Below are positions 11,841-25,400 of a stretch of 64,000 bases of DNA, one piece after another. Made by a program: the position numbers and the translations under genes. The stretch is from Plasmodiophora brassicae (Eukaryota > Endomyxa > Phytomyxea > Plasmodiophorida > Plasmodiophoridae), in NCBI GenBank assembly GCA_039704465.1, contig JASFAU010000005.1, positions 744,001 to 808,000 of the forward strand, in the 5' to 3' direction. Positions within the stretch are counted from its first letter, which is position 1. Every line of letters starts with the position of its first letter. The notes below the pieces were generated by a model. It was not told the origin of the DNA. It made no database searches and worked only from the letters and a program-made list of their open reading frames with translations.

Positions 11841-12265
11841 GCCCCGGTCCCAATTCATTTTGTTATTAGCTGTGCACGGACGTTGTCGTTGGGATGCCTC
11901 TTGGAACGCAGCCGTAGTGGACCACTGCCCATGACCTGGCGTTGCAGAAAGTTCATCTGGAAGAGGACAGCGAGATCGCCCCCTTGAATTGGAAAGCCTG
12001 TCCAAGATATCAATCCGACCTTCAGCCCCTTCACGTCAGGGAAGTTGAACCCTAAGATCAAACAGATAAGGGCCTCTCTCCAGGCCAAACGTAAGGGGTG
12101 TACGACAGGCTTTCCAGTCAAGGGGGCGATCTCGCTGTCCTCTTCCAGATGCACTTTCTGCAACGCCAGGTCATGAGGGGCAGTGGCCCACTACGGCTGC
12201 GTTCCACGAGGCATCCCAACGACAACGCCCGTGCACAGCTAATAACGAAATGAATTGGGGCCGGG
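11841..12265. repeat. Foldback element: two ~160-bp inverted arms around a ~100-bp spacer
   Basis: The arm 11841-12002 is repeated in reverse complement at 12104-12265, with about six substitutions and two small indels by eye. The spacer is 12003-12103. The arms include GTTATTAGCTGTGCACG, GTTGTCGTTGGGATGCCTC and ACAGCGAGATCGCCCCCTTGA. A transcript across it would form a long hairpin. No terminal target-site duplication or transposase is evident. It could be a foldback/MITE-like element or a local inverted duplication. A leftward open frame of about 100 codons runs through it but has no recognisable family. Confidence 0.85.
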
Positions 12266-12531
12266 CGGTCTAACGACACACATTCGCTACATTTGGGCAG
12301 ATTTGGCAAAAGCCGGCAACGGCCAGGGGTACACGTACTGCAGGTGGGAAAAATAGGTTCGCGTTTTTCGCGTGTGCGTGCACCGTCGGCGTTTTGCCAG
12401 AGGACCACACACACGGCCTGTTCAGTGTGGTCAGGACTGCCAGTGCCGCTGGCCAGTATCAGACGCTGAGTAGGTAGCGGGCTGCCCTCCAGAATCAACT
12501 GGCCCTGTAGGTAGTGTCGTGGGCGGCCAGG

Positions 12532-13035
12532 ATGGACGCGGACCCGAACCCGTGGGCTCTAGGACTACAACGCCTCAGGCAGACGCTGCGCAGGGCCGTA
12601 CGCCGTCGACCACGCGACGACGACGGCGCCGTCGACGCTGCTGAGACGCCGGAACAGCGTTTGCAACGTGTCCGCCTGGTGCCCGACGACGTCCTGGCGG
12701 ACCAGGAACGCGCCCCGATGGATATGGCCGACATCGTCTCGGCCCGCATTGCAGATATGAGGTCGTACCTGCAAACACTGTCTTCACCTGCAATGTCGAA
12801 CGTCGAGCTGTTCCTGGCGGCGTTCGAGCAGCGCATGCAGGCGGAGTCCATACCCGAAAGCATGTACGCCAGCACTCTGGTATCGTGCTGCAATAGCCGC
12901 ACCGCCGAATGGATCGAGGCGAACCTGTGCCGTCTGCCGTGGCACCAAGCCAAGATCACATTCATCGATCACCTCAGCAACGGCGCCCTGTCCCGGACCC
13001 TCATGCGAATACCTCCAGATGTTGCCTTCGAATAG
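12532..13035 (+). CDS. Retrotransposon gag-like protein, isolated
   Basis: The 167-residue frame starts at the ATG at 12532. The central part resembles the capsid-like gag domain of Ty3/gypsy-type LTR elements: NVELFLAAFEQRMQAESIPE, then a Tyr/Ala-rich helix and a TAEWIEANLCRLPW segment ending in KITFIDHL. The N-terminus is Arg-rich. There is no zinc knuckle after the domain, and no protease, reverse transcriptase or integrase frame in the next 350 bp before the dynein start. No long terminal repeats were found. It is either a truncated element or a captured gag domain. The match is to the general gag pattern, so I hold it with moderate confidence. Confidence 0.5.
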   Translation: MDADPNPWALGLQRLRQTLRRAVRRRPRDDDGAVDAAETPEQRLQRVRLVPDDVLADQERAPMDMADIVSARIADMRSYLQTLSSPAMSNVELFLAAFEQRMQAESIPESMYASTLVSCCNSRTAEWIEANLCRLPWHQAKITFIDHLSNGALSRTLMRIPPDVAFE

Positions 13036-13402
13036 CACACGTGTACGCCAGTACAATGCTACCCTTATTAAGTTATGACCTGCGTCGGTAGTGTTCCTCG
13101 CGTCACCGTCCAACGTGCCTGACGCACGCCGGTATCGCCAACCGGGCTGCAGGCCCTCACGTCGTCGCTTCGGGCAACAGCAGCAACCGCGACGTGTATG
13201 CAGTGTGTGCATCAGGTAGGTGCGCGCCTGGAAGAACACCAACCAGCAGCATGTGCTGGGCGGGCGCCAGGCAGTCAGGCGCAGCAGCCAGTCCCAGTGG
13301 GATCGGGGCGCCCTGCCGCTCGTGTCTACCTATAGTAATACGATCGCGTGCGCGCCCGAACCGTGGTCGCGCCGCCCACTGCGTCTGGCGCCCTCGTCCT
13401 AG
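13036..13402. other. Upstream region of the dynein heavy chain gene
   Basis: This 367-bp region should hold the dynein promoter. No TATA box, repeat or coding frame is distinct. Confidence 0.4.
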
Positions 13403-16400
13403 ATGGCGACCGCTCGCCATAAGTGGATCATCGGGCGCGTCATCGAGGGCCTCGCCGTGCCCGAGGCCGCCGTCGAGGAATGCCTTCGCACGGACGGCCC
13501 CGTCCTGGAGGAGTTCCTGACCGCCGACGTCAAGGACGGCGCCGAGGCGCGTCCCGTCATCTTCTTCTATGGGACACGGCCGGCGCCGCCGGCTGCGAAC
13601 GCCAAGCCGGGGGACGTCCCTGCGGCGCCCGGCGCCGTCACCGTTCGCCTGTCGTCGCGCCCGGATGGCGACTCGGATCGCGACCGGCTCGCCGACCGGT
13701 GCGTCTATTTCGTGCGGACGCGGGACCGGCCCGTCGCGCTCAAGGTCGGATCCGATGAGACGGTCCTGTCGGGCGACGTCCAGGCCGACCTGCTCGGGCA
13801 GCTGGAAGCGACGCTGTCGCAGCTGTGCATCCCCGGCCTCCAGCAGGGCATGCAGGGCGCCGCCTCGGAAGGCGCCTGGGGCATGGTCCGCTCCGATGCC
13901 GACCGGGCCGCGTTCCTGTCGGCGGCCGCCAAGTTCGACGATGGCCTGCGACGCATCATCTCGAACATGGGCAGCGAGCTGAACCTGCAGGAGGTCGACG
14001 AACCGGTCGCGTCGATCGACGCGACGCCGTCGGCGTACGAGCTGGCCGCCAAGGACCCGTCGAACGTCGCCTACTGCATGCAGGTGCTGGCGTCCTGGTG
14101 CAAATCCATCCGCGAGTACGTCGACGAGCCGGACAAGACGGACGCGTCGCAGATCACGTCGGGCCCGGAGGTCGAGATCGAACGATGGAACCGGCGCATG
14201 CTGACGCTGACCCGGATCGTCGAGCAACTACGCAAGCCGCACGGCCAGGTCGTCGTTGGCATTGTCGGTGCCGCGCGCAAGTTGCAGAGCTCGGCGGCGG
14301 CGGCGCCGGCCCAGGGCCAAGGCGCAGGGCACGGGCACGGTCCGGCGCCGCCCAGCACCGGCCATGACGCGCCATCCGCCGAGCGGCCCGGCCAGGGCGC
14401 CCTGCCCGGTTCCGTGCTGACGATCCTGGAGCTGCTCGACGAGTGGCGCGAGACGGACGCAGCGCTGTCGGACGCGCTGAACGAGGCCAAGGACAACGTC
14501 CGGTTCCTGGAGAACCTGCGCAAGTTCATCGAGCCGCTGTACACCGAGCCGCCCGCCATCATCAGCGAATCGCTGCCGGCCATCATGAACTCGATGAAGA
14601 TGATCCACACGCTGTCGCGGCACTACTCGACGGTGCCGCGCATGACGGCCCTGTTCGTCCGCATCACCAACCAGCTGATCGCCGCCAGCAAGAAGGAGAT
14701 CTACGGCGGCGAGGATGCGCGCCGCCTCTGGGACAAGGACCCGCAGGTCGTCGTCGAGAAGATCAACGGCTGCCTGCGTCTCGCCGACGAGTACCAGTCG
14801 CAGTACCGGGCAACGAAGAAGAAGCTGCTGTCCATGGCCAAGGGCAAGCAGTTCTCGTTCGACGAGGACGTCATCTTTGGCCGATTCGAGCGCTTCGGGC
14901 GGCGCCTGGAGAAGCTGGGCGACATGTTCGCGTCGATCCGGCAGTTCTCGGCGCTGGCCGACCAGAAGATTGACGGCATGGAGGCGGTCCACGAGAAGTT
15001 CACGTCGCTGATCCAGGAGTTCAAGGCCAAGGGCCACGACTTGCTCGATTACACGAACACGGCGTTCGAGCGCGACTTTGTCGAGTTCACGATGAACAAC
15101 TCGGCGCTGGAGAACGCCATCCAGGAGTTCATCGAGCGGTCGTTCAGCAAGATCGTTTCCATCGAGCAGTCGCTGCAGCTGCTGAAACAGTTCCGCTCCA
15201 TCCTCCATCGGGAGGCGCTGCAGGAGGAGCTCGACCACAAGTACCAGATGATCTTCAAGTCGTACGGCACCCAGCTGCACCACGCCCAGGAGCTCTACGA
15301 GAAGTACAAGCAGGAGCCGCCGATCGCCCGGGACTTCCCCAAGATCTCGGGCAACATCCACTGGTCGCGCCAGCTCCTGCGACGCATAACGAACCCGATG
15401 GAGAAGTTCAAGGCGAACCCAAAGGTGTTCCACCCGAAGGAGTCCCGCAAGATCGTCAAGCACTACAACAAACTGGCGCGCGTCCTGATCGAATTCGAGA
15501 CGCTCTGGTTCAAGGCCTGGTGCGAGTCGGCCGAGCAGGCCAAGCTGGGCCTGCAATCGCGCCTGATTGTTCGGCACCCGGACAACGGCCGCCTGTACGT
15601 CAACTTCGACCGGCGCGTCCTAATGCTGATGCGCGAGGCCAAGAACCTGCGCCTGATGGGCTTCCAGATCCCGCCGTCCGCCTCTGTCGTCCTGTTGTTG
15701 CAGGACAAGCTCAAGGGATACTACAACGACGTGTCGCACGTGCTGGCGACGTACAATCGGGTCGTTCATCTGGTGTCGCCCGTCACCGGGTCCCTGCTGA
15801 AACCGCACCTGCTCGACCTGGAGAACAAGATACGGCCGGGCATGACGACCATGAACTGGACTTCCATGTCCATCGAGTCGTTCCTGTCGCATGTCAAGAA
15901 CGGCATCGCCCGTCTCGAGTATCTGCTCTGCAACATCAACGACATTGTCGAGAATCGCATCCGTCACAACCTGCAGACCATCGGCCGGATCCTGCTGGTC
16001 GACATCCCATCCGACCTGGCCATGCCGGTCACCGAGTTCGTCAAGCGCCAGCGCGCGCACATCGCCAAGTGCCAGCGATTCCTCGTCCAGAAGAACCTCG
16101 AGATCGAACGGGCCGTCGACGACCTCATCGCTGCCGTCCTCGACTACCCGTTGGATGCGTTCGTCCCGCGAACGTCGCCTCGCGACATCAACAAGGTCAA
16201 GCAGTACTACTCGGGCCTGATGTACCACGCGCTGCTGTCGTGCACGCGCACCTCGCTCACCTTCCTGAAACGACGATCGTCGGAGGGGTCGGCGGCCGCC
16301 GCCATCTTCGACGTCGACCTGTCGCTTCAGGTGCCCGACGTGCGCCTATCGCCGTCGCTCGATCAAGTCCAGGAGGCGATCTGCCAGACGGCTCGCGAGA

Positions 16401-19400
16401 TCATCAACTGCTCGCAGAAGATCGTCGACTGGGACTACGACGTCGAAGGCGAGACGCGGAAGGGCATCCCGTTCTACAACCGGCTGACGGCCGACAAGGG
16501 CGTTGTCGTCCAGCTGCTGTTGCTGACGGGCGCCGTCGAGAAGACGAAGGCGTCGGTGGGCGGCCACCTGGAGCGGTTCTCCAAGTACAGCTGGCTGTGG
16601 GTCAAGGACCCCGAGCAGGCGTACGCCGAGTTCATCGCCAAGAAGAACCGCGTCCTGGATGATTTCCTGGTCGAGCTGCACCGTTTCGTCGAGGTCGAGA
16701 AGGAGATCGACGGCCTGGCCGACTTCGAGCGCATGATGTCGCTTAACCTGCGAACGGAGAACCTCAAGCTTCAGCTTAAGCACGAATGCGACCGGTGGAA
16801 GTTCCAGTTCAGCGAGAACCTGCACCAGGAGGTCAAGGGCGACCTCGACAAGCTGACCGAGAAGATGAAGGATTTCGCGACGCGCCTGTCCCGAGAGGTC
16901 AAGGACATGTCGTCGTTGAAGTTCGTCATGGACACGCTGGCCGAGATCCGTCAGGTCGAGTCGTGGATCGACATGGAATTCTCGTCCATCACCGAACGGT
17001 ACAACACGCTGGAGAAGTACCTGCCGTTCGGCGTCATCACGAAGAACGAGATGGACGAGCGTTCCGTGCTGCTGGGCAACTGGAAGGCCACTATCCACCA
17101 GGCCGAACAGGTCCTCGACAAGGTCAACACGCTGCAGGGCCCGTTCAAGGAGGACCTCATCGTCAACATCGAGCAGTTCAAGGTCGACGTCAAGCAGTTC
17201 CGCGAGGAGTACGACCGCAGCGGGCCGATGGTGCCCAACCTGACGCCGTCCGACGCCATGATGGCGCTGAACAAGTTCAAGCGCGAATTCGAGAACCTGG
17301 CCCGCAAGTACGACCTGTACAATTCCGGCGAGAAACTGTTCGGCCTGCCCGAGATGCAGTACGAGGACCTGACGCGGACGCGCAAGGAGCTGAAGCTGCT
17401 CGTGTCGCTGTACTCGCTGTGGAAGACCGTCCTGACGACCGTCGACGAGTACAAGATGATCCCCTGGTCCGAGGTCGTCGCATCCGTCGACCAGATGGCG
17501 TCCAACGTCGAAATGTTCGCCGCCCAGTGCAAGAAGCTGAACAAGGAGGTGAAGACCTGGGACGCGTACAAGGAGCTGTCGGCCACGATCGCCGACTTCC
17601 TCGCCATTCTGCCGTTGCTCAGCGAGCTGTCGAAGCCGTCGATCCGGGAGCGGCACTGGAAGGAGATCTCGCAGATCACCGGGAAGGAGTTCGACCTGGC
17701 CAACTTTGCCGACATGAAGCTGAAGACGGTGCTGGAAGCGAACCTGTTGCAGTTCCGCGAGGACATTGAGGAGGTCTGCGACGGCGCCGACAAGCAACTC
17801 GGCATCGAGAAGAAGCTGAAGGAGACGGATGTGCTGTGGGGCACGATGAAGTTCGAGTTCGGCCCGTGGAAGGAGCGCGGCGACGTCATCCTGGCTGGAT
17901 CCAAGGTCAACGCCATCATCGAGCAGCTGGAAGAGTCGCAGTCGGCGCTGGGCCAGATGCTGACCATGCGCCATGTGAAGCCGTTCGAGGAGGAGGCATC
18001 CGGCTGGCTCAAGAAGCTGTCGGACGTCAACGACGTGCTGGAATCGTGGATCAAGGTCCAGCTGCTGTGGATGTCGCTGGAGGCCGTCTTCACCGGCGGC
18101 GACATCGCGCGGCAGATGCCTGCGGACACGCGCGTCTTCCTCAAGGTCGACAAGGAGTGGACGTCGCGGCTCATGGCCAAGGCCAAGGAGCTCGGCAACG
18201 TCGTAGCCTGCTGCCAAAACGAGTACATCAAGAACATCCTGCCGTCCATGTTCACCGACCTGGAGTCGTGCCAGAAGGCGCTCGACGGGTACCTGGAGGC
18301 GAAGCGCAACAAGTTCCCGCGGTTCTACTTCGTGTCGAACCCGGCCCTGCTCGTCATCCTGTCGCAGGGTAGCGACAAGGACGCCGTCCAGTCTTGTTTC
18401 GCCAAGGTGTTCGACTCCATCGATCGGGTCGAGTTCTCCGGCAACAACATTGTCGCCATCAAGTCGCTGGCGTCCGGCTACGGCGTGCAGGACGTCGAGC
18501 GCATCCCGCTGACGACGATCGTCCCCGCCCAGGGCAACATCGAGGATTGGCTCGGGCAGCTGGAGGAGCAGATGCGGCACGCCATGAAGCACATTGTTCG
18601 CAAGGCCGCCATGGAGCTCGCCGACTTCGACCTCAACGACCTGGAGCGCTTCGTGACCGAGTCGCCCGGGCAGGTCGCCCTGCTGGGCATCCAGCTCATG
18701 TGGACGACGGACGTGCAGCAGTCGCTGGTGCAGGCGGCGCGCGGCAACAAGACGTCGGTGCAGAACGCGCTGCGCAAGCAGATGCAGGTGCTGTCGCAGA
18801 TCTCGGCCATGACGGTCGGCGACATCCCCACCAAGATGGAGCGCACCAAGATCGAGACGCTCGTGACGATCCAGGTGCACCAGCGCGACGAGTTTCAAAT
18901 GATCAACACGCTGTACAAGAAGAAGATGATCAAGTCGGCGGCCGACTTCCAGTGGCAGAAACAGCTGCGGTGCACGTGGGTCCCCGAGGACGACGACTGC
19001 GTCATCAGCGTCGCCGACGTCAACTTCAACTACTGCTACGAGTACCTGGGCTGCAAGGAGCGCCTCGTCGTCACGCCGCTGACCGACCGATGCTACATCT
19101 CGTTGACGCAGGCCCTGGGCATGTTCTTTGGCGGGGCGCCGGCCGGGCCCGCCGGCACGGGCAAGACCGAGACGGTCAAGGACCTGGGCCGCGCCCTGGG
19201 CAAGTACGTCGTCGTGTTCAACTGCAGCGACCAGATGCGGTACACGGACACGGCCAAGCTCTACAAGGGCCTGTGCCAGTCCGGCTCCTGGGGGTGCTTC
19301 GACGAGTTCAACCGCATCGACCTGGAGGTGCTGTCCGTCGTCGCCCAGCAGATCATGGCGATCCTGAACGCGATGCGGGCGCGCCTGGACCGGTTCCAGT

Positions 19401-22400
19401 TCCCGGGCGAGTCCGGCGAGGTCACCCTGGACGAGCGCTGCGGGTTCTTCATCACGATGAACCCGGGGTACGCCGGCCGCCAGGAGCTGCCCGAGAACCT
19501 CAAGGCCCTGTTCCGCGGCGTCGCCATGATGGTGCCGGACCGCGAGATCATCATGAAGGTCAAGCTGGCGTCGGTCGGGTACACCGAGTTCCCGATCCTG
19601 GCGCAGAAGTTCCGCGTCCTGTACGCCCTCTGCGAGGAGCAGCTGTCCAAGCAGCGCCACTACGACTTTGGCCTGCGGAACATCCTGTCGGTGCTGAGGA
19701 CGGCCGGCGTCAACCTGCGCATCGAGGTCAACAAGGGCAACAGCTCCGACAAGGCGTCGCTCGAGGAGATGCTCCTGATGCGGACGCTGCGCGACATGAA
19801 CATGTCGAAGCTGGTCGCCGACGACGTCCCCCTCTTCATATCGCTGCTGCACGACCTGTTCCCGAACCAGCCCGACCCGGCCAAGGCCACCTACCCGGAC
19901 GTCGAGAACGCCATGCGCGAGGCCATCGCCGCCAACAAGCTCGTGTACCACGAACCGTGGGTGGCCAAGGCCATCCAGCTGTACGAGACGTCGCTCGTCC
20001 GCCACGGCCTGATGATGGTCGGGCCGGCCGGCGGCGGCAAGACGACGGCCATCAAGGTGCTGCTCGAAGCGCTGTCGGCCGTGCGCGACAAGCACGTCCT
20101 GGTGACGATGAACCCGAAGGCGATCCGCGCCGAGGAGATGTTCGGCGAGAACGACCGCATCTCGGGCGAGTGGACGCACGGCATCTTCTCGTCGATCTGG
20201 TTCAAGTACAACGACAACACGAGGAACCACCACACGTGGATCTGCTGCGACGGGCCCGTCGACGCCGTCTGGATCGAGAACCTGAACACGGTCCTCGACG
20301 ACAACAAGCTGCTGACGCTGGCGAACGGCGACCGTATCCCGATGAGCGACAACGTGCGCATGGTGTTCGAGGTCGAGAACCTGCGCAACGCGTCGCCCGC
20401 CACCGTCTCCCGGGCCGGCATCATCTTCGTGTCGGCGCAAGACCTCGGGTACGAGCCGTTCGTTCGCGCCTGGCTGTCGTCGCGCCGCGCCGACGAGTCG
20501 GCGATCGTGTCGAAGCTGTTCGACCGGTACATTGTCGAGGGCGACATCCTGTCGTTCCTGGCGCGCAGCACAACGGCCGTGATGGCCGCCTCGGACGTCC
20601 AGTACGTGACGAATTGCTTCCAGCTGGTCGAGGCCCTGCTGTCGTCGTCCGTCGAGCGCCAGGTCGTGTACAACGCCGACCAGATCGAGCGCCTGTTCCT
20701 GTACGCGCTGGTCTGGTCGGTCGGCGGCCTGCTGGAGCAGGACGACCGCGCCAAGCTGAACGGGTTCCTGGCGGGCGTGGCGCCGGCCGGGGCCATGCCG
20801 GACGCGTCCAACGGCCTGACGCTGTACGACTACGTCGTCGACGCCAAGACGCTCGAGTGGCGGCCGTGGCAGGCGCCACAGTGGGCGTACCCGCGCGACA
20901 ACTTCACCTTCTCGTCCATCCTGGTGCCCACGGTCGACTCGGTCCGCGCCGAGTACCTCATGTCGTCGCTGGCGCACATGAACCGGTCGGTGCTGATCAC
21001 GGGCGGCGCCGGCACCGCCAAGACGTCGACCGTGTTCCAGTACACGAACACGTTCGTCCCCGACAAGATGGTGCTCAAGAAGATCACGTTCTCGTCGGCG
21101 ACGACCGCCCGCATGTTCCAGGACTCGATTGAGGCCGACATCGAGAAGCGCCAGGGCAAGACGTACTCGCCGCCGGGCGGCCGCATGATGACCGTGTTCC
21201 TCGACGACCTGTCGATGCCCGAGGTGAACACCTGGGGCGATCAGCCCACGCTGGAGATCGTCCGGCAGCTGATGGCGACCGGCGGCATCTACTTCCTGGA
21301 CAAGGACAAGCGCGGCGACCGGAAGATCATCGAGAACCTGCTGTACGTGGCGGCCATGTCGCACCCGGGCGGCGGCCGCAACGACATCCCGTCGCGTCTC
21401 AAGCGCCACTTCTTCATGTTCAACATGACGCCGCCGTCGCGCGTCACCATCGACAACATCTACGGGTCCATGTGCCGCGGGCGCTTCGAGACCGTCCCCG
21501 CCCTGCTGGCCATCGTCCCGACCCTGACCGACGCCACCATCCGCCTGTGGCTGCGCGTCAAGGCCAAGATGCTGCCGACGCCGTCCAAGTTCCACTACCT
21601 GTTCAACATGCGCGACCTGTCCCGTATCTTCCAGGGCATCCTGTTCGCCCCGGTCGACGTGCTCGGCGGGACGACCGCCCGCCTGATCGGCCTGTGGCGT
21701 CACGAGTGCGCCCGCGTCCTGCAGGACAAGCTCGTGTCGATCGCCGACCAGCACTGGTTCCGATCCTGCCTGGACGAGATCACGGGCGACGCGTTCGGCG
21801 CCGACGAAGTGCGGCAGCAGCAGACGTCGTCGCTGCTGTTCGTCGACTTCCTGCGCCCCGACGTCGTCGACCCGGAGACCGACGAGGTCGTCGAGCTGGC
21901 GCCCAAGGTCTACGAGGCGGCGCCGTCGTTCGCCGCCGTCAAGGAGCGCATCCAGGCGTTCCTGACCAAGTACAACGAGACGCCGGGCAACAAGGTCATG
22001 GACCTGGTCCTGTTCGAGGACGCCGTCAACCACCTGATGCGCATCTCGAGGATCATTGGCATGCCGCGCGGGTCCGCCCTGCTCGTCGGCGTCGGCGGCA
22101 GCGGGCGGCAGTCGCTGGCGCGCCTGGCCGCCTACATTGCCCGGCACCGCCCGTTCCAGATCGAGCTGACGCGCACGTACAAGACGGACAACCTGAAGGA
22201 GGACATCAAGAAGCTGATGGAGCTGACGGGCAAGCAGGGCGTCGGCGTCACGTTCCTGTTCACGGACTCGGACGTCATCTACGAGGACTTCCTCGAGTAC
22301 ATCAACGCCGTGCTGGCCACCGGCGAGATCTCGGGCCTGTTCCCGAAGGACGAGCGCGACCTGATGTGCGCCGAGCTGCGCGCCATCGCCAAGAAGCAGA

Positions 22401-25400
22401 TGCGGAACTTCGACGACACGCCCGCCAACCTGTACAAGTTCTTCATCGACCGGATCCGCGACAACCTCCACGTCGTCCTCTGCTTCTCGCCGGCCAGCGA
22501 CAAGTTCGCCGAGCGCGCCAGGCGGTTCCCGGCGCTGATCAGCGGCTGCACCATCGACTGGTTCCTGCGCTGGCCGCAGGAGGCGCTCGTGTCGGTCAGC
22601 GAGAAGTTCCTGTCCGACCCGGCCTTCGAGCTGAACTGCACGCCGGACGTCGCCAAGGCCCTGCCCGTCCACATCGGCGCCGTCCACGACATTGTCGTCG
22701 AGGCCTGCGCTGAGTACTTCCGCAAGTACCGCCGGCACGTCTACGTGACGCCCAAATCGTACCTGTCGTTCATCAAGAACTTCATGACGCTCTACTCGGC
22801 GAAGCTCGCCGAGATCTGCGACAAGGAGCGCCGCGTGGGTACCGGCCTGAAGAAGCTGGGCGAGGCCGCCGAGGACGTCGAGAAGATGAAGACGGTGCTG
22901 GCCAAGCAGAAGATCGACCTGCTGGAAGCGGAGCGCAACACGACTGCCATGCTGGCCAAGCTGGAGATCGGCGCCAAGGAGGCGAACGACAAGAAGCAGA
23001 AGGCGTCGGCGATCGAGAAGACGTGCCAGGAGACGGCCGCCAACATCGAATCGGAACGCGCCGTCGCCAACAGCGAGTTGCAGGCGGCGCTGCCGTTCCT
23101 GCGCGACGCCGAGGAGGCCGCCAAGTCCATCAACAAGCAGGACATTGCGTTCATCACGAAGCTCGGGTCGCCGCCCGACCTCATCAAGCGCATCATGGAC
23201 TGCGTCCTGATCCTGCTGATGGGCGGCCTGGACCCGGTGAAGCCGTTCGAGATCAAGACCGGCAAGACGATGACGCAGTTCATCGCGCCGTCGTACGACT
23301 CGTTCGCCAAGAAGCTGATGGCGAACACGAACTTCCTGCCGTCGCTCGAGCTGTTCTCCGCCCTGCAGAAGGACAACATCAACGAGGAGACCATGGAGCT
23401 GCTCGAGCCGTACCTGGCGATCGAGGACTTCTCGCCCGAGAACGCCAAGAAGGTGTCGGGCGCCGCCGAGGGCCTCTGCAAATGGGTCAAGGCCATGTTC
23501 TCGTACCACAACGCGTCGCTGATCGTCGCCCCGAAGCTCGAGCAGCTCAAGGTGAAGGAGGCGGAGCTGAGCGAGGCGAACGCCAAGCTGCGCAAGGCGA
23601 TGGAGGCGTCGGCGGGCGCCCAGGCCGAGGTCGACGCCCTGCAGGCCGACTTCTCGCGCACCATGGCCGAGAAGACCAAGATCGAGCAGACGGCGCAGGC
23701 GACGAAGAACAAGATGACGGCGGCGAACTCGCTGATCAACGGCCTGTCCGGCGAGCGCATCCGCTGGACGGAGGATTCGCAGCGGTTCGCCGAGGTCAAG
23801 AAGCGCCTGGTCGGCGACTGCGCCCTGGCCTGCGCGTTCGTCTCGTACTGCGGCCCGTTCAACAACGAGTTCCGCAAGCGCCTCGGCTACGAGTACTTCA
23901 CGAAGGACTGCACCGAGCGGAACATCCCGCTGACCCGGCAGCTCGAGGTCACCAAGTTCCTCGTGTCGGACGCAACCGTCGCCGAGTGGAACTCGCAGGG
24001 CCTGCCCAAGGACGACCTGTCCATACAGAACGGCATCCTGGTGACGCAGGCGTCCCGGTGGCCGCTGCTGGTCGACCCGCAGGGCCAGGCCCTGGCCTGG
24101 CTGAGGCGCCGTGAGGCGGCGAACATGCCGCCCAAGGGCACGACGACGCTGACCGACGGCAAGCTGCGCGACCTGCTCGAGTTCTGCATGGGCGAGGGGC
24201 GCGCCCTGCTCATCGAGGGCGTCGAGGAGGAGCTGGACCCGATGCTGGACCCGGTCCTGGAGCGCAACCTGACCAAGAAGGGCCGGTCGTTCTTCATCAA
24301 GCTGGGCGACAAGGTCGTGTCCTTCTCGCTGGACTTCCGCCTGTACTTCATCACGAAGCTGAGCAACCCGCACTTCTCGCCCGAGCTGTCCGCCAAGACG
24401 ACCGTCATCGACTTCGCGGTGACGCAGTCGGGCCTCGAGGACCAGCTCCTATCCCGGGTCATCAACGAGGAGCAGCGCTCGCTCGAGGAGCAGCGGCAGA
24501 AGCTGATCGAGGAGGTCAACATGAACACGATCTCGCTGCTCAACCTGGACAAGCTGCTGCTGGAGCGCCTGACGAACAGCGAGGGCAACCTGCTCGACGA
24601 CACGTCGCTGATCGAGGTGCTGGCCGACACCAAGACGAAGGCGCAGGAGGTCAAGGAGAAGATCGCGTCGTCGGTCGACACGGAGAAGATGATCAACAAG
24701 AAGCGCGAGCAGTACCGGCCGGTGGCGACGCGCGGCTCCGTCATCTACTTTGTCATCGTCGACATGTCGTCGGTGAACTCCATGTACCAGACGTCGCTGT
24801 CGCAGTTCCTGACCTGGTTCGACTACTCGATCCAGGAGTCGCCCAAGGCGAACCTGGCGGCGAAGCGCGTCGAGAACATCATCGACTTCCTGACCTACCA
24901 CGTCTACGTGAACATCAACCGCGGCCTGTTCGTCGTCGACAAGCTCGTCTTCAAGCTGATGGTGACGCTGAAGATCTGTACGACGGCCGGCGTGATCGAC
25001 AGCGCCCAGGTGGCGTACTTCCTGCGCGGCAGCACCGGCCTGAAGGGGGCGCCGCGCAAGCCCAACGAATGGCTGCAGTCGACGTCGTGGCAGGCGCTCG
25101 TGTCGCTCGCCGAGAACGTCGACTTCTTCTCCGACCTGCTGTCGTCGATCCAGGCCGACGACCGCCTCTGGAAGCAGCTGTACGACCAGGAGGCGCCCGA
25201 GCAGTGCCCGATCCCGCACTACGAGGAGCGCCTGGCCTCGAACCGCACCGGGCCCTTCCTGCGCCTGATGCTGCTGCGGGCGTTCCGCGACGACCGCACG
25301 ACGATGGCGGCGAACCTGTTCATCCGCGACGTCATGGGCGAGCGGTACGCCGTGCCGGTGACGCAGACGTTCGAGGACATCTGGGCCGTGTCCGACCACC

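Noticed and set aside
11855..12163. Minus-strand frame of about 100 codons through the foldback element
   Set aside because: Its two halves are the two arms read in opposite directions, so it is a by-product of the inverted repeat. No family is recognised.
16346..24373. Very long open frame (about 2,675 codons) on the minus strand
   Set aside because: It lies antisense to the axonemal dynein gene. With third positions almost always G or C, stops are rare in the opposite frame. Its translation is low-complexity Arg/Leu/Val/Asp-rich and matches no family.
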